DNA of 64,000 nucleotides from Dechloromonas aromatica (nom. nud.) (GTDB lineage: Bacteria > Pseudomonadota > Gammaproteobacteria > Burkholderiales > Rhodocyclaceae), in the NCBI GenBank assembly GCA_017848965.1, contig JAFIHA010000045.1, positions 1 through 64,000 on the forward strand. Direction: 5' to 3'. The translations under genes and the position numbers were made by a program. The stretch's first letter is position 1. The number at the start of each line of letters is the position of its first letter. Below are positions 10,201-24,168 of this stretch, piece after piece. The notes beneath the pieces are model-generated. The model was not told the origin of the DNA and did not search any database. It saw nothing but the letters and a program-made list of their open reading frames with translations.

Positions 10201-10577
10201 TCGATGTTCGCATGTCTTTGACACGCAGCGACGACACCCGCTTGGTGACGGTTGATCTTGTGGAAACCTTTAATTACCTACTCGGCTTGCGCGTTCACTC
10301 CACGCGTAAGCTCAAAGGCATCCGCGAAGTCATCGGCCTAACGCCTAACGGCGACCGCACCCTGATCCTCTGGCGCAATTCCCTGGAAACCAACAACGAC
10401 GCACTCGACGAGTGGTTCCGCAAACAGGCCTATAACAGCCGCGACCGCGAGTTCGACCTGATTTACGTCAACGGCGATAACAACCTGGAAAACCTGCGCC
10501 GTCCGGATGAAAGCTGGAAAGTGCGACTGATCGAGGACGCTTTCCAAACCCTGATGTTTGATGTGCAGGATGTATAA
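7263..10577 (+). CDS. Type III Mod-like site-specific DNA adenine methyltransferase
   Basis: 1104-residue predicted N6-adenine methyltransferase. Catalytic motif [10 protein letters not shown] is at about residues 497-504, and the AdoMet-binding motif [13 protein letters not shown] is at about 846-857, so the order is IV before I, as in the beta class that includes type III Mod subunits and N4-cytosine enzymes. A long N-terminal part (about 1-480) and a region of some 300 residues between the motifs make it much bigger than typical type III Mod proteins (about 550-650). The C-terminal ~200 residues may help in target recognition or contact Res. It starts 72 bases after fic, and its stop lies three bases before the ATPase gene. 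GC is clearly lower from about 8.6 kb onward. It should protect host DNA against the Res-like nuclease downstream; the target sequence is unknown. Confidence 0.88.
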   Translation: MTTSDKRQQLIAKLKELFQMDQADLDFGIYRIMNTKRDEITRFLEQDLMPTLRSTLEKFQPAGQAEKQAALEEAIKAAHTAGFDPEQSPKVQQLRAELSQSVDLETEEETIYSDLTTFFSRYYQGGDFMSLRRYKEGVYALPYEGEEVKLHWANADQYYIKTAENFTRYAFKTPQGRVRFELIAASTERDNVKASAENERRFILAEHPLAEENGELVIYFEFRPDPDKRKQKELNTLAVSSLLALPAGAPLTQGIQQWASWQQGLASIADPEKSKSRSLLEKHLSDYTAKNTFDYFIHKDLGKFLRRELDFFIKNEVMHLDDIQDETAPKVEQYLARIKAMRQIAHKIIAFLAQLENFQKKLWLKKKFVLETQWLITLDRIDESLYPEICEQAEKPARGWDGKTRSQREEWLELFHIDQGANAIYTEPLSPAFLKANPSLVLDTSYFNQELTDRLLDAIAEQGSLDEQTDALLVHGENFQVLRLLETRYREQIRCIAIDPPYNRLGDGFPYKDNYRHSSWLTMMRDRLGVAASFLRQDGALFSNIDENERDSLQAVLDLTFGKENRVEELIWAQNTTHSQSPLYSTNHEYVEVYARNRQSAEQDPKMFREPKPGYFEVMELLKKISPTFPPLAEIEQRIDELFKQHIEEYKEELSEQGLQYDEETKKQDPWRGIYAYNNAEYRSADGQVVNEADAAKQNARICLYQPDNASAPSQKQADSTKDPNDPNYRFYKPLHPSTGKECPFPKRGWAWPFSWPETNRESFTTLEKQGRIAWGKDETTIPRFKRYLHEVETNVAKSFFHDYTDGEKQLGALFGLSGVFPTPKPTTLPCRFISQVAQKGDTVMDFFGGSGTTGHAVINLNREDNGTRKFVLVEAGEHFDQVLTERIKKVVYAPAWDNGQPVTRPTEPLTRGNPRLIKLLRVESYEDTLSNLGNPTQTTAQQNLLKGKAAFREGYLLNYMLSLECLAPLMSLDHFTDPFDVRMSLTRSDDTRLVTVDLVETFNYLLGLRVHSTRKLKGIREVIGLTPNGDRTLILWRNSLETNNDALDEWFRKQAYNSRDREFDLIYVNGDNNLENLRRPDESWKVRLIEDAFQTLMFDVQDV

Positions 10578-10580
10578 GGT

Positions 10581-12134
10581 ATGACTGCTGTAACTAAGCT
10601 GCACTTCCACAAGTTGAAACGCCTTGAAGAGGTCACTATCGAGTTTCCCGAAAAAGGCTTAATTGCGCTGATGGGTGAAAATGGCACGGGGAAAACCACC
10701 GTACTTCACGCATTAGCTTGCCTTTATAAGCCACATCAACATCTTCAAGCGAACCGCGGTGATCACGGGAATTGGTGGACTGATTGGTTCGTTCCTCACA
10801 CAGGCAATCTTTGGAACAATTCAAGACTGCGAGCTTTTTTCACCGATAGTATCCACGGCGTTACTTATCGAAAAGGTGATCGTTGGAGCCCCCGAAAAGA
10901 AGAGCGAAGAGAACGTTATTGTAGATATATCGGCTTCAAAGACTGCCTCCCACATATCGAAGAAGAGCGATTGCGTTCCCGATTTGAGTTTAATCTTCAG
11001 CCGCTAGATTTGAGTGAGGCTAAGCGTGCCCAATTTCTGACAGCGGCAAAAAGTATTCTCAACCGCAATTATCAAGAAATCCAGCGAGCCACCAAAAACC
11101 ATGGGTTAGGCCGTTTTCTCTATGCCACCATTACTCATGGTCATCCGCCTGCTGTCTCCTCTTACACTTCTCACTACATGGGGGCTGGAGAGCAAAAAGT
11201 ACTCAAAATTATTGAAGAGGTAGTTCGTGCCCCAAATGGAGGCATGATTCTTTTTGAGGAGTTTGAAGTAGCAATCCATGAATCGGCACTACGCAGATTA
11301 ATCCCCTGGCTGGTTCAAGAGGCCGAAAGCCGTTCTTTACAGATTATCGTGTCGACTCATTGGCCACGCATGACTGAATTCTCTGACGATATTCATTTGA
11401 GGACTCTGCATAGCACACTAACGGGAGGTCTCGCGTGTATCAACGGCTTCAGGCCTTCGACAATGCATCGACTGACTGGCGATTTGGACGAACTTCGACT
11501 AATCACCATCTGGGTCGAGGATACCCTTGCAGCAAGAGTCGTTCAGCAAATCGCGACAGAACTAAGTTTGCTCGCTAACGTAAAGACAAAGTTATTTGGT
11601 GCTGCCGACAATTCCTTTGCTGTTGCGGCAGCACTTGAACTAGATGGGGCTGATCCCACAAGAAACCTGGTTGTCTTGGACGGTGATCGTTATCGTCGGA
11701 TATCGGAAAAACGCGAACAGATAAACAATACTCTTACAGGGACAGGCGAACAGATTCTGGCAACGCAGCAGTCAGCTTTACGTTGGTTTAATCAGTTCAG
11801 CCCTGTCACATCGGATTTTTCGTCGCCAACTAGCCCCATGAAGCCTGAGCGATTTTTGCTCGATGCAGCAATGCGTGCATATCAGAATGGAATGGGAAAT
11901 CCATATATCGAGCAGTTCTTCAATTTTGCAGCGGAAAACGTATTTCCCGATCCTGATAAATCGCTGATCTATAACCTACATATTCACTTTAACCTGTCTA
12001 TTGAGCGAGTTGAACTTGCCCTGATTGAAGTGGCTAGTCGAGATCCAGCATGGCGTTATTTCTGTTGGAACGTTCGGGAAAAATTGATTGCCATGGCGAG
12101 AGCACTAAACCTTGAACCGAAGGTGGACGACTGA
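10581..12134 (+). CDS. OLD-like AAA/ABC-type ATPase with TOPRIM-like C-terminal region
   Basis: 517-residue protein. The N-terminal ABC/RecF-type ATPase shows Walker [10 protein letters not shown] (Lys 38), a signature-like [10 protein letters not shown], Walker [14 protein letters not shown] (about residue 222) and the H-loop VSTHWPRM. After it, [11 protein letters not shown] (Glu about 313) followed by [10 protein letters not shown] (Asp 367 and 369) matches the Glu ... DxD layout of TOPRIM nuclease domains, so the architecture resembles OLD-family proteins (e.g. P2 Old, GajA of Gabija). It begins three bases after the methyltransferase stop, and its TGA overlaps the next ATG by one base (TGATG), implying coupled translation. 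It is the most AT-rich gene in the window, a sign of transfer. The TOPRIM assignment is by motif pattern only. Confidence 0.75.
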   Translation: MTAVTKLHFHKLKRLEEVTIEFPEKGLIALMGENGTGKTTVLHALACLYKPHQHLQANRGDHGNWWTDWFVPHTGNLWNNSRLRAFFTDSIHGVTYRKGDRWSPRKEERRERYCRYIGFKDCLPHIEEERLRSRFEFNLQPLDLSEAKRAQFLTAAKSILNRNYQEIQRATKNHGLGRFLYATITHGHPPAVSSYTSHYMGAGEQKVLKIIEEVVRAPNGGMILFEEFEVAIHESALRRLIPWLVQEAESRSLQIIVSTHWPRMTEFSDDIHLRTLHSTLTGGLACINGFRPSTMHRLTGDLDELRLITIWVEDTLAARVVQQIATELSLLANVKTKLFGAADNSFAVAAALELDGADPTRNLVVLDGDRYRRISEKREQINNTLTGTGEQILATQQSALRWFNQFSPVTSDFSSPTSPMKPERFLLDAAMRAYQNGMGNPYIEQFFNFAAENVFPDPDKSLIYNLHIHFNLSIERVELALIEVASRDPAWRYFCWNVREKLIAMARALNLEPKVDD

Positions 12135-15100
12135 TGGCCGTTATTCCCTTTCCCCATAAACTGGCCCTAAGCCGTTTCTTCCTAAGCCTGTTCGGTGGTC
12201 ACCCCTACGACCTCGACCAAGACACTTTTCGGGAAGTTACCAAGCGCCTGACCGATGAATCCCTGGAGATTCGGGAAGAGGACGGCACTTCGCGCTTCCT
12301 CGATGAGTTGGAGCGCTTGCTACCCACTGGCAGTCATTTGACCTACGAGCAACTACTGGAATACGACCGCAACATCGCTCGTCATACAGAGGCAATCAAC
12401 GCTCGTCGCAGCCATCGCGTGCAATGGAAATACTTCCAATATCTCACCTTGTTGTTTACCGAGATTTATCTGGACTGGTATTTCCGCGACCCAGTTGGAC
12501 TTCTGGCTGCGCTGAATCAGCATTTGGAAGCCTTCAACAGCGCCCTACTCGAATGGGGCGAAAACAAGCGTGATGTGCTTTCTCCCTATACGCCAGAGTC
12601 ACTACGTCGTATCGCTTTCTGGAATGCCACGGGCAGCGGCAAGACACTGCTGATGCACATCAATCTGGCGCAGTACCGGCACTATCTGGCCAAATACAAG
12701 CGCACAGGGGAGCTCAACCGCGTTCTGGTGCTGACACCCAACGAAGGGCTGACCCACCAGCATCTGGAGGAATTCAAGCTTTCTGGCATCCCTGCCGCAC
12801 CATTCGACAAGGACAGCACCGGCAACAGTAGTGGTATGTTCAAAGGGCAGATTGTCGACATCATCGACATGAACAAGCTGCGCGAGGAAGGGAAAAAGAA
12901 GACAGTTTCGGTTGATCAGTTTGAGACGAACAATCTGGTTTTCATCGACGAAGCCCACCGGGGTTCGCAGGGTGAGGTTTGGTCGGAAATGCGCAGCCGT
13001 TTGGCAAAGGATGGCTTTACGTTTGAGTATTCCGCCACGCTGGGCCAAGCCGTTTCCTCCGATGGCTCCCTGGTTGATGACTACGCAAAATCCATTCTCT
13101 TTGATTACTCTTATCGCTACTTCCATGCCGATGGGTTCGGCAAGGATTACCAGATACTCAATATTGAAGGCAGCAGCGATAGCCTGGCCGACAAGGAGCG
13201 GCGTCAGCTGTATCTGACGGCTTGCCTGCTCAGCCACTACCAGCAACTTTGCCTGTTTGAGGATGAACAGGCGCGTTACAAGGCATTTGCTATTGAAAAA
13301 CCGCTTTGGGTTTTCGTGGGTAGCAAGGTCACCGCAATTCGTACCGAAAACAAAAAACAGGTTTCCGACGTGGAGGACATCCTGTTGTTCTTCGCCGAGT
13401 TAGTGAAAGACCGTAACGTAACCGTTGCCCATTTGCGCAAATTGTTGAGCGGCAACACTGGCTTGTTGGATGGTGCGAACAGAGACATTTTTGCCGAGGC
13501 TTTCCCCTTTCTTCAGGCGCAGGGAAAAACAGCAGAGCAAATCTTTGATGGCATCCTTGCCCACCTTTTTAACGCACCGCGTGGCGGCGCACTTCATGTG
13601 GATTATCTGGTGGGTGGCGATGGCGAACTGGCCCTACGCCTGGGCACCTCGGATGAGCCGTTTGGTGTTGTCAACGTCGGCGACGCGAAGAAGCTCGCCG
13701 AGTTGTGTGAAAAACACGAAACGCTCATCGTCAGCGAGAAGCCGTTTTCGTCTTCTCTATTCCGCACCCTAAACGAGCGGAATTCAAAGTTGAATGTACT
13801 GATCGGCTCTAAACGCTTTTCAGAAGGCTGGAACAGTTATCGTGTTTCCACCTTGGGCTTGATGTATGTAGGCCAAAACGAAGGTTCCGAGATCATTCAG
13901 TTATTCGGCCGTGGTGTGCGTCTTCGCGGTTACGCCAACAGTCTGAAACGCAGCCGCGCTATTCACTGGGCCGCGCGCGACAAAGAACTTGACTGGGTTG
14001 CCAAGGATCACCGTCTGCCCATTCTGGAAACCCTGAACGTGTTCGGCGTGAAATCCGATTACATGCAGCGTTTCAATGAGTTTCTAGAGGGCGAAGGCAT
14101 TCGCCGTCCAGATAGCCGGGAATCCATCAAGATCCCGGTAAAACTCAAGCTTCCGCATTTGCCGCTGGTTACCGTCAAGGTGCCGGACGACATCAACTTC
14201 AAGAAGCAAGCCAAAGCCAGCCTGAGCGGTCCAGATGAGATTCGTTTGGAAACTGGTGCTGTCACACTGGACTGGTATCCGCGCGTTGCCATCAAGGCAA
14301 GCAAGGGTATCAAAATCACTCAGCTTGTGAGCAGCAAACCACCAGCCAAGCTGACAGAGGATCATTTGGCGTTTATTGATTTCGACGCCATCTACCTGGA
14401 GCTTCAGCAGCTCAAGGCAGAACGGGCTTGGCACAATTTCAGCCTTCGCCGGGACACTTTGCGGGAATTACTAACGCCGCCAAACAACGGCTGGTACACC
14501 TTGTATGCCCCGCCGGAAACCATGGCGCCAGAACGGTTTGAACAGGTGTGGGAATGGACCGAAATAGCCAGCGCTCTGTTGAAAAAATACTGCGACCGTT
14601 TCTACAAGGCCAAGAAAGATGCCTTTGAAGCGCCGCACCGTATCTACGCAGAACTTCGACCAGATGATCCAAACTTTATTGAGGAGTACAAGATTCTGGT
14701 TGATCGCTCAGAAAAGCTCATCATTCAGCGGCTGAATGAGCTGGAACAGCACATCCGAGATGGCGTTCTGGGAGATTTCAATATCGGCGGACGTGGTGAA
14801 GCGCTTTTCTTTGATCGGCATTTGTACTCACCGCTGCTGCATCTGCGTAATGGTGTTGATACCGACCTGTTCAGCATTACTCCTGTCCCACTGAACGACG
14901 GAGAGCGGGACTTTGTCGTCGATTTGCGCACTTATTTCCAGAGCAAACCAGCCCTACTGAATGGCAAAGAAATATACCTGCTACGAAATCAGTCGAAAGG
15001 TCGTGGCATTGGGTTTTTCGAAGCCGGAAACTTCTATCCGGACTTCCTGCTTTGGGTTCTTGAAGGAAATCACCAGCACATAATTTTTGTCGATCCGAAG

Positions 15101-15367
15101 GGTATTCTCCGATGCGAAGGCTTGAATGACCCGAAGCTAAGCTTTTACAAGGCAATCAAGGAAATTGAGAAAAAGCTGAATGCAAAGGGAGGAAGCGCTA
15201 CAGCTTCCCTGCACTCCTTTATCGTTTCCAGCACACCTCTCGGCAAAGTCCGCTGGTGGGATCCTGAGTTGGCCTCAGCCGAAGACTTTGCTGCCCGCCA
15301 TGTTCTTTTTCAGCGTGACGCCGCACACACCTACATTGAGACACTGTTCAAAACGGTGCTGAACTGA
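12134..15367 (+). CDS. Type III restriction enzyme Res-like helicase-endonuclease
   Basis: 1077 residues. The SF2 helicase core has Walker [11 protein letters not shown] (Lys about 170), DEAH box [10 protein letters not shown] (about 272-275), motif III EYSATLG and motif [15 protein letters not shown]. Near the C-terminus, YPDFLLWV (Asp about 970) followed by IIFVDPKG (Asp about 987, Lys 989) is a PD-(D/E)xK nuclease motif of the kind found in type III Res subunits. The start overlaps the ATPase stop by one base. Together with the Mod-like methyltransferase it makes a type III-like restriction-modification pair, here combined with a SNF2 helicase, Fic and an OLD-like ATPase. The stop is five bases before mutS, so transcription of the island probably continues into mutS. 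GC is below that of the flanking core genes. Confidence 0.9.
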   Translation: MAVIPFPHKLALSRFFLSLFGGHPYDLDQDTFREVTKRLTDESLEIREEDGTSRFLDELERLLPTGSHLTYEQLLEYDRNIARHTEAINARRSHRVQWKYFQYLTLLFTEIYLDWYFRDPVGLLAALNQHLEAFNSALLEWGENKRDVLSPYTPESLRRIAFWNATGSGKTLLMHINLAQYRHYLAKYKRTGELNRVLVLTPNEGLTHQHLEEFKLSGIPAAPFDKDSTGNSSGMFKGQIVDIIDMNKLREEGKKKTVSVDQFETNNLVFIDEAHRGSQGEVWSEMRSRLAKDGFTFEYSATLGQAVSSDGSLVDDYAKSILFDYSYRYFHADGFGKDYQILNIEGSSDSLADKERRQLYLTACLLSHYQQLCLFEDEQARYKAFAIEKPLWVFVGSKVTAIRTENKKQVSDVEDILLFFAELVKDRNVTVAHLRKLLSGNTGLLDGANRDIFAEAFPFLQAQGKTAEQIFDGILAHLFNAPRGGALHVDYLVGGDGELALRLGTSDEPFGVVNVGDAKKLAELCEKHETLIVSEKPFSSSLFRTLNERNSKLNVLIGSKRFSEGWNSYRVSTLGLMYVGQNEGSEIIQLFGRGVRLRGYANSLKRSRAIHWAARDKELDWVAKDHRLPILETLNVFGVKSDYMQRFNEFLEGEGIRRPDSRESIKIPVKLKLPHLPLVTVKVPDDINFKKQAKASLSGPDEIRLETGAVTLDWYPRVAIKASKGIKITQLVSSKPPAKLTEDHLAFIDFDAIYLELQQLKAERAWHNFSLRRDTLRELLTPPNNGWYTLYAPPETMAPERFEQVWEWTEIASALLKKYCDRFYKAKKDAFEAPHRIYAELRPDDPNFIEEYKILVDRSEKLIIQRLNELEQHIRDGVLGDFNIGGRGEALFFDRHLYSPLLHLRNGVDTDLFSITPVPLNDGERDFVVDLRTYFQSKPALLNGKEIYLLRNQSKGRGIGFFEAGNFYPDFLLWVLEGNHQHIIFVDPKGILRCEGLNDPKLSFYKAIKEIEKKLNAKGGSATASLHSFIVSSTPLGKVRWWDPELASAEDFAARHVLFQRDAAHTYIETLFKTVLN

Positions 15368-15372
15368 TTCAT

Positions 15373-17943
15373 ATGACTAAAGATTTATCGAAGCACACAC
15401 CGATGATGCGCCAGTACCTGGCGCTCAAGGCCAATCACCCGAACACCCTGCTCTTCTACCGCATGGGTGACTTCTACGAGCTGTTCTATGAAGATGCGGA
15501 GAAGGCGGCACGCCTGCTCGACATCACGCTGACCACGCGCGGGCAGTCGGCCGGGGTGCCGATCAAGATGTGCGGCGTGCCTTTCCATTCGCTGGAACCC
15601 TACCTGGCGCGACTGGTGAAGCTCGGCGAGTCGGCGGTGATCTGCGAGCAGATCGGCGATCCGGCGACCAGCAAGGGGCCGGTCGAGCGGGCCGTGGCGC
15701 GTATCGTCACGCCGGGCACGCTGACCGACGCGGCGCTGATCGACGACAAACAGGATGTCTGGTTGCTCGCCGTGACCACCTTGCGCAACACCGCCGGCAT
15801 CGCCCGGCTCAACCTGGCGAGCGGCGAGTTCATCCTGATCGAGGTGGCGGCCGAGCAGATTGCGGCGACGCTGGAGCGCATCCGTCCGGCGGAAATCCTC
15901 TACCCGGAAAGCTGGACGCCGAACTTCGGCATCGACGTGGCGCGCACCCGCCAGCCGGACTGGTATTTCGATTTCGACTCGGCCAAGCGCCTGCTCTGCG
16001 ACCAGTTCGAGGTCGCCTCGCTCGCCGGTTTCGGCGCCGAAGGCCTGAAGCCAGCGATTGCCGCAGCCGGCGCCCTGCTCCAGTACGCGCAGGCGACGCA
16101 GTCGGGCAAGCTACCGCACCTGCGCGGGCTGAGCGTCGAAATCGAGGGCGATTACCTCGGTCTCGACCTTGCCACCCGGCGCAACCTGGAACTGACCGAG
16201 ACGCTGCGCGGCCAGCCGTCGCCGACGCTCTTTTCGCTGCTCGACAACTGCGTCACCAGCATGGGCTCGCGCCTCCTACGCCACACGCTGCACCATCCGC
16301 TACGCGCGCGGGCGATTCCCGCCGAACGCCATGGTGCGGTCGAGGCGTTGCTCGACGATTACGGCCGCCTGGCCGGTGCCGTCCGCAAGAGCCTGCGCGG
16401 CATCGCCGACATCGAGCGCATCGCCGGCCGCATTGCGCTGAGGAACGCCCGCCCGCGCGACCTCGCCAGCCTGCGCGAATCGCTCGCCCGCCTGCCGGAA
16501 CTGCGCGCGCCGCTGGCCGAGGCCAACGCCGACCTGCTGGCACAGACCTACGACGAACTGGCCGTGCCGGCCGAAACGCTCGACCTGCTGGTGCGCGCCA
16601 TCGCCGCCGAACCGGGCGCCCAGGTGCGCGACGGTGGCGTCATCGCGCCGGGTTTCGACGCCGATCTCGATGAACTGCGCTCGCTCAACGACAACTGCGG
16701 CGCCTTCCTCGTGGACATGGAAGTGCGCGAACGCGAGCGCACCGGCATCGCCAGCCTGAAGGTCGAGTACAACAAGGTGCATGGCTTCTACATCGAAGTC
16801 ACGCACGCCAACGTCGACAAGATTCCCGACGACTACCGCCGCCGGCAGACGCTGAAAAACGCCGAGCGCTACATCACGCCGGAGCTGAAGGCCTTCGAGG
16901 ACAAGGCGCTGTCGGCGCAGGAACGCTCGCTGGCGCGAGAGAAGCTGCTCTACGAACAGATTCTCGACGCGCTGCTGCCGGTCGTCCCGACCCTGCAGAC
17001 GATTGCCCGCGCCGTCGCCCAGCTCGACCTGCTGGCTGGTTTTGCCGAATCGGCGCTGAAGCGCAACTGGTGCAAGCCGGAATTTGTCGCCGAGACCTGC
17101 CTCGCCATCGAAAGCGGCCGCCACCCGGTGGTCGAAAACGAACTGGCGCAGAGTGCCGAGACCTTCATCGCCAACGACTGCCGGCTCGCCGACGAGCGCC
17201 GGCTGCTCCTGATCACCGGCCCGAACATGGGCGGTAAATCGACCTACATGCGCCAGGTCGCGCTGATCGCCCTGCTCGCCCACATCGGCAGCTACGTGCC
17301 GGCGACGCGCTGCGTGCTCGGCCCGCTCGACCGCATCTTCACCCGCATCGGCGCCTCCGACGACCTCGCTTCCGGGCGCTCGACCTTCATGGTCGAGATG
17401 ACCGAAGCCGCCGCCATCCTGCACCACGCGACCCACCAGAGCCTGGTGCTGATGGACGAGATCGGCCGCGGCACTTCCACGTTTGATGGTATGGCGCTGG
17501 CTTTCGCCATCCTGCGCCACCTGATCGACAAGAACCGCAGCCTGACGCTGTTCGCCACACACTATTTCGAACTGACCCGGCTGTCGCACGAATACAGCGA
17601 GCTGGCCAACGTGCACCTCGGTGCCGTCGAGCACGCGCACCGCATCGTCTTCATGCACGCCGTCGAGGAAGGCCCGGCCAACCAGAGCTACGGCATCCAG
17701 GTCGCGGCACTGGCGGGAATTCCAGCCAGCGTCGTGCGCGCGGCAAAGAAGCAGTTGCGCGAATTCGAGCAGCGGGCAACGGTCGATCCGCTGCAACCGG
17801 ATCTGTTCACGCAGGCCGCACCGGAACCCGAAATTGCCGAACCGCACCCGGTACTCGGCCAGCTCGCCGCCATCGACCCGGACAGCCTGACCCCGCGCGA
17901 GGCACTGGATGCGCTGTACGCATTGAAGAGCCAGCTACGGTGA
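15373..17943 (+). CDS. mutS: DNA mismatch repair protein MutS
   Basis: Full-length MutS, 856 residues (about 855 is typical). The mismatch-reading Phe-x-Glu is in GDFYELFYE (Phe34, Glu36), the ATPase Walker A is GPNMGGKST (about 615-623, Lys622), and the Walker B/D-loop is [14 protein letters not shown]. It recognises mismatches after replication and recruits MutL. The N-terminal HTPMM aligns with other MutS starts, supporting the ATG at 15373. No clear Shine-Dalgarno or promoter precedes it: the island nuclease stop is only five bases upstream, so expression may depend on island transcription. The first ten codons look AT-rich like the island while the rest is GC-rich, so a recombination junction may lie at the 5' end. 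The stop overlaps the next gene's GTG. Confidence 0.97.
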   Translation: MTKDLSKHTPMMRQYLALKANHPNTLLFYRMGDFYELFYEDAEKAARLLDITLTTRGQSAGVPIKMCGVPFHSLEPYLARLVKLGESAVICEQIGDPATSKGPVERAVARIVTPGTLTDAALIDDKQDVWLLAVTTLRNTAGIARLNLASGEFILIEVAAEQIAATLERIRPAEILYPESWTPNFGIDVARTRQPDWYFDFDSAKRLLCDQFEVASLAGFGAEGLKPAIAAAGALLQYAQATQSGKLPHLRGLSVEIEGDYLGLDLATRRNLELTETLRGQPSPTLFSLLDNCVTSMGSRLLRHTLHHPLRARAIPAERHGAVEALLDDYGRLAGAVRKSLRGIADIERIAGRIALRNARPRDLASLRESLARLPELRAPLAEANADLLAQTYDELAVPAETLDLLVRAIAAEPGAQVRDGGVIAPGFDADLDELRSLNDNCGAFLVDMEVRERERTGIASLKVEYNKVHGFYIEVTHANVDKIPDDYRRRQTLKNAERYITPELKAFEDKALSAQERSLAREKLLYEQILDALLPVVPTLQTIARAVAQLDLLAGFAESALKRNWCKPEFVAETCLAIESGRHPVVENELAQSAETFIANDCRLADERRLLLITGPNMGGKSTYMRQVALIALLAHIGSYVPATRCVLGPLDRIFTRIGASDDLASGRSTFMVEMTEAAAILHHATHQSLVLMDEIGRGTSTFDGMALAFAILRHLIDKNRSLTLFATHYFELTRLSHEYSELANVHLGAVEHAHRIVFMHAVEEGPANQSYGIQVAALAGIPASVVRAAKKQLREFEQRATVDPLQPDLFTQAAPEPEIAEPHPVLGQLAAIDPDSLTPREALDALYALKSQLR

Positions 17944-18974
17944 GTCGGCATCCGTTTATTGCCGGATTCCGGCGCGGCGCGGCACTGGGCGCGCTGCTCC
18001 TGCTCGCCGCCAGCGCTCACGCCGAACTCTGGCGTTTCGCGCTGATCGGCGACGTGCCCTATTCCGACAGAGAGCGCGCCGAATTGCCGAAGATTCTGGA
18101 GGCGATCGCCGACACGCACGTCGATTTCATCGCCCATGTCGGCGATATCAAGCACGGCGCCGATCGCTGCGACGACGCCGTCTTCGAGGACCGCCGGCAA
18201 CTATTCAACGCTAGCCGGGTGCCTTTCGTCTTCGTTCCCGGCGACAACGAATGGAGCGATTGCTGGCGCGTCAGCAACGGTCACTACCAGCCGCTGGAAC
18301 GTTTGAACAAGTTGCGCAGCCTGTTCTGGCACGACGGCCTGTCGCTGGGGCGGAATAAAATGGCGCTTGAACGCCAGCCCGGCGGCTACCCGGAACACGC
18401 GCGCTGGCGCCTGGGGCCGGTACTGTTCGTCAGCTTCAACCTGCCCGCCAACAATAACTGGGGACTGACGCAGCAGCCATCGGCTGAATTCCTCGCCCGC
18501 AATCCTTACGTGCTGGCCTGGCTCAAGGAAAATTTCGCGCTGGCGCGGCACGAAAAACTGCGCGGCATCGTCCTGATGTTCCAGGCCAACCCGGGCTTCA
18601 CCCACCATGCACAGGGTTTTGCACACAGCGGCTTCCGCGATTTCCTGAACACCTTGCGCGAAGAAACGCTGGATTTCCCGGGCGAAGTGGTGGTCGTTCA
18701 CGGCGACACCCATTTCAGCCGTATCGACAAGCCGCTACGCGATACGCGCGGCAAGCGGATTGCCAACTTCACCCGGGTCGAGACTTTCGGCTACCCGTTC
18801 ATGGGCTGGTCGCGCGGCGTCATCGATACCGATGCGCCTGCGCTGTTCCGCTTCGAAACCCATCCCTGGCCGCCACTCAGTGGCAGGTTTCCCCATCTTC
18901 GTCGGCGTCGTGCACATGGCCGTGCTCGACCTCTTCCGCACTGGCGGCGCGGATCGCCGTCACCGTGCAGGTGA
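17940..18974 (+). CDS. Exported calcineurin-like metallophosphoesterase
   Basis: 344 residues with a signal peptide (arginines, then [14 protein letters not shown], cleavage likely after AHA). Metallophosphoesterase motifs follow in order: [25 protein letters not shown] and [10 protein letters not shown], giving the Asp/His/Asn metal ligands. It is predicted periplasmic; the substrate is unknown. The GTG start at 17940 overlaps the mutS TGA (GTGA), so translation is probably coupled. The last ~33 codons read antisense into the slyD-like gene on the other strand and give an Arg/Pro/His-rich tail unlike a folded domain, so the ancestral stop near 18.88 kb may have been lost. Confidence 0.8.
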   Translation: MSRHPFIAGFRRGAALGALLLLAASAHAELWRFALIGDVPYSDRERAELPKILEAIADTHVDFIAHVGDIKHGADRCDDAVFEDRRQLFNASRVPFVFVPGDNEWSDCWRVSNGHYQPLERLNKLRSLFWHDGLSLGRNKMALERQPGGYPEHARWRLGPVLFVSFNLPANNNWGLTQQPSAEFLARNPYVLAWLKENFALARHEKLRGIVLMFQANPGFTHHAQGFAHSGFRDFLNTLREETLDFPGEVVVVHGDTHFSRIDKPLRDTRGKRIANFTRVETFGYPFMGWSRGVIDTDAPALFRFETHPWPPLSGRFPHLRRRRAHGRARPLPHWRRGSPSPCR

Positions 18975-19377
18975 ACACCAGCGCACTGCCAGCGAGCGGA
19001 TGGTTGCCGTCGAGCACCACCTTGTCGTCGGCGATGTCGGTGACGCGGTAGATGACGAAATCGTCATCGCCGCCGTCTTCCGGGCCGCCTTCGAACTGCA
19101 TGCCAACCTGCAGTTCCTTGGGAAAATCCTTGCGCGGTTCGATCTGCACCAGTTCCGGATCGTATTCGCCAAAGGCTTCGTCCGGCTGCAACTTGACCTG
19201 GACCGATTCACCGATCGTCTTGCCCTGCAGGGCTTCCTCGATCTTCGGGAAGATGTCGTCGTAGCCGCCGTGCAGGTAGATGATGGGATCACGCCCTTCG
19301 TCGACGACTTCGCCGTCCGGATTGGTGACGTGGTAGTCGAGGGTGATGACGGTATTCTTGGCAACCTGCAGGTTCAT
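18877..19377 (-). CDS. FKBP-type peptidyl-prolyl isomerase, SlyD-like
   Basis: 166 residues. The FKBP fold with an insert-in-flap domain is visible: N-terminal ITLDYHVTNPDGEVVDEG, then PIIYLHGGYDDIFPKIEEAL, the flap KLQPDEAFGEYD, and a C-terminal [17 protein letters not shown]. The tail is His/Asp/Glu-rich and ends [15 protein letters not shown], like the metal-binding tail of SlyD. It acts as a prolyl isomerase and chaperone in the cytoplasm. The ATG at 19377 overlaps the stop of the upstream peroxiredoxin (ATGA), so the two are likely one transcript. Its 3' end overlaps the convergent phosphoesterase by 98 bases. Confidence 0.88.
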   Translation of the reverse strand: MNLQVAKNTVITLDYHVTNPDGEVVDEGRDPIIYLHGGYDDIFPKIEEALQGKTIGESVQVKLQPDEAFGEYDPELVQIEPRKDFPKELQVGMQFEGGPEDGGDDDFVIYRVTDIADDKVVLDGNHPLAGSALVFTCTVTAIRAASAEEVEHGHVHDADEDGETCH

Positions 19378-19847
19378 GAATCGAGTTCCTTCACGAGGCG
19401 CAGCACTTCGAGTGCATGGCCCTTGTAATTGACGTTGTACAACGCATGGCGGATGAGACCGTTGCGATCGATGACAAAGGTGGAACGGACGATGCCGAAT
19501 TTCTTCTGACCATCCACTTCCCGGGCTTGCCATACCCCGTATTGCTGACAGACGCTGCCTTCCGCATCCGACAGCAGGCGGGTACCGATGCCCTCGCGGT
19601 CGCGGAATTCCTGATGCTTCAGACAGTCGTCGCGGTTGATGCCGAACAGCACGCAGCCCAGCCGCTGGAAATCCCCCTCGTGATCGGAAAAATCGGTGAC
19701 CTCGCGGGTACAGCAGGGCGTGCAATCCTTGGGATAGAAAAACAGGACGATGGTATCGCGCTTCAGGTAGCCGGCCAGATCGACAGTCTCCATGTCGGCA
19801 TCCGGCAGGGAAAATGTCGGGGCGCTATCGCCATTCTTGAGCAGCAT
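19374..19847 (-). CDS. bcp: Peroxiredoxin of the BCP/PrxQ type
   Basis: 157-residue thiol peroxidase. The active site YPKDCTPCCTRE places the peroxidatic Cys at residue 46, in the position of Cys45 of E. coli BCP. The resolving Cys five residues later in E. coli BCP is Thr here, so recycling must use another thiol (Cys42 or Cys45 are close) or an external reductant. It reduces hydroperoxides in the cytoplasm. The ATG at 19847 is chosen for the AAGGAG just upstream; the open frame extends further but lacks homology there. The stop overlaps the slyD-like start by four bases. Confidence 0.9.
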   Translation of the reverse strand: MLLKNGDSAPTFSLPDADMETVDLAGYLKRDTIVLFFYPKDCTPCCTREVTDFSDHEGDFQRLGCVLFGINRDDCLKHQEFRDREGIGTRLLSDAEGSVCQQYGVWQAREVDGQKKFGIVRSTFVIDRNGLIRHALYNVNYKGHALEVLRLVKELDS

Positions 19848-19914
19848 GTCGTTCTCCTTCAGCGCTCGGTGCGAGACTGCTGGAGACGATTCTAACTGAG
19901 CGATTTGCCCGTGG

Positions 19915-20226
19915 CTACTGGGTTTTTGGGGATTCGAGCGGAGCGGCGACAGCGGGCCGTTCGGGTATCTGGACAAAGATTTCGTCCTGCTTCACCATGC
20001 CCAGTTCGAAGCGCGCCCGCTCCTCGATCGCCTCGTAACCCTGCTTCAGGTCACGGACTTCGGCGTCGAGGCCGGCGTTGCGGATTTCCAGCTGGCGCGT
20101 CTCTTCCTTCTCGAGCTTGAGCTGGCGGTCGTACTCCCATACCTTGAGCCATCCTCCCTTGCCCAGCCACAACGGGTACTGGAGGAGGACGATCAAGGCA
20201 AGGAGGCCGACCGTCAGCCAGCGCAT
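19915..20226 (-). CDS. ftsB: Cell division protein FtsB
   Basis: 103 residues with a single N-terminal membrane segment ([20 protein letters not shown]), followed by a periplasmic coiled coil (about residues 30-75, rich in Glu/Arg/Leu) and a short Pro-rich tail. This is the FtsB (DivIC-like) layout; FtsB joins FtsL and FtsQ in the divisome. It starts six bases after the eno stop, the usual eno-ftsB arrangement in proteobacteria, and is almost surely cotranscribed with it. Confidence 0.92.
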   Translation of the reverse strand: MRWLTVGLLALIVLLQYPLWLGKGGWLKVWEYDRQLKLEKEETRQLEIRNAGLDAEVRDLKQGYEAIEERARFELGMVKQDEIFVQIPERPAVAAPLESPKTQ

Positions 20227-20232
20227 GAACGC

Positions 20233-21525
<1,293 letters not shown>

Positions 21526-21565
21526 TTATAAACAAAAGGTTACAGATACTTCTTAAACAAAAACT

Positions 21566-24133
<2,568 letters not shown>

Positions 24134-24168
24134 TGTCGCTTCCTGAAAAACCACCCGGAAGTCTGCTC

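Noticed and set aside
3038..15367. The island as a DISARM or BREX system
   Set aside because: A SNF2 helicase and a methyltransferase are shared with DISARM class 1, but no DrmA/DrmB-like (DUF1998) or PLD-type DrmC gene is present. No PglZ, BrxC or BrxA-like gene is seen for BREX.
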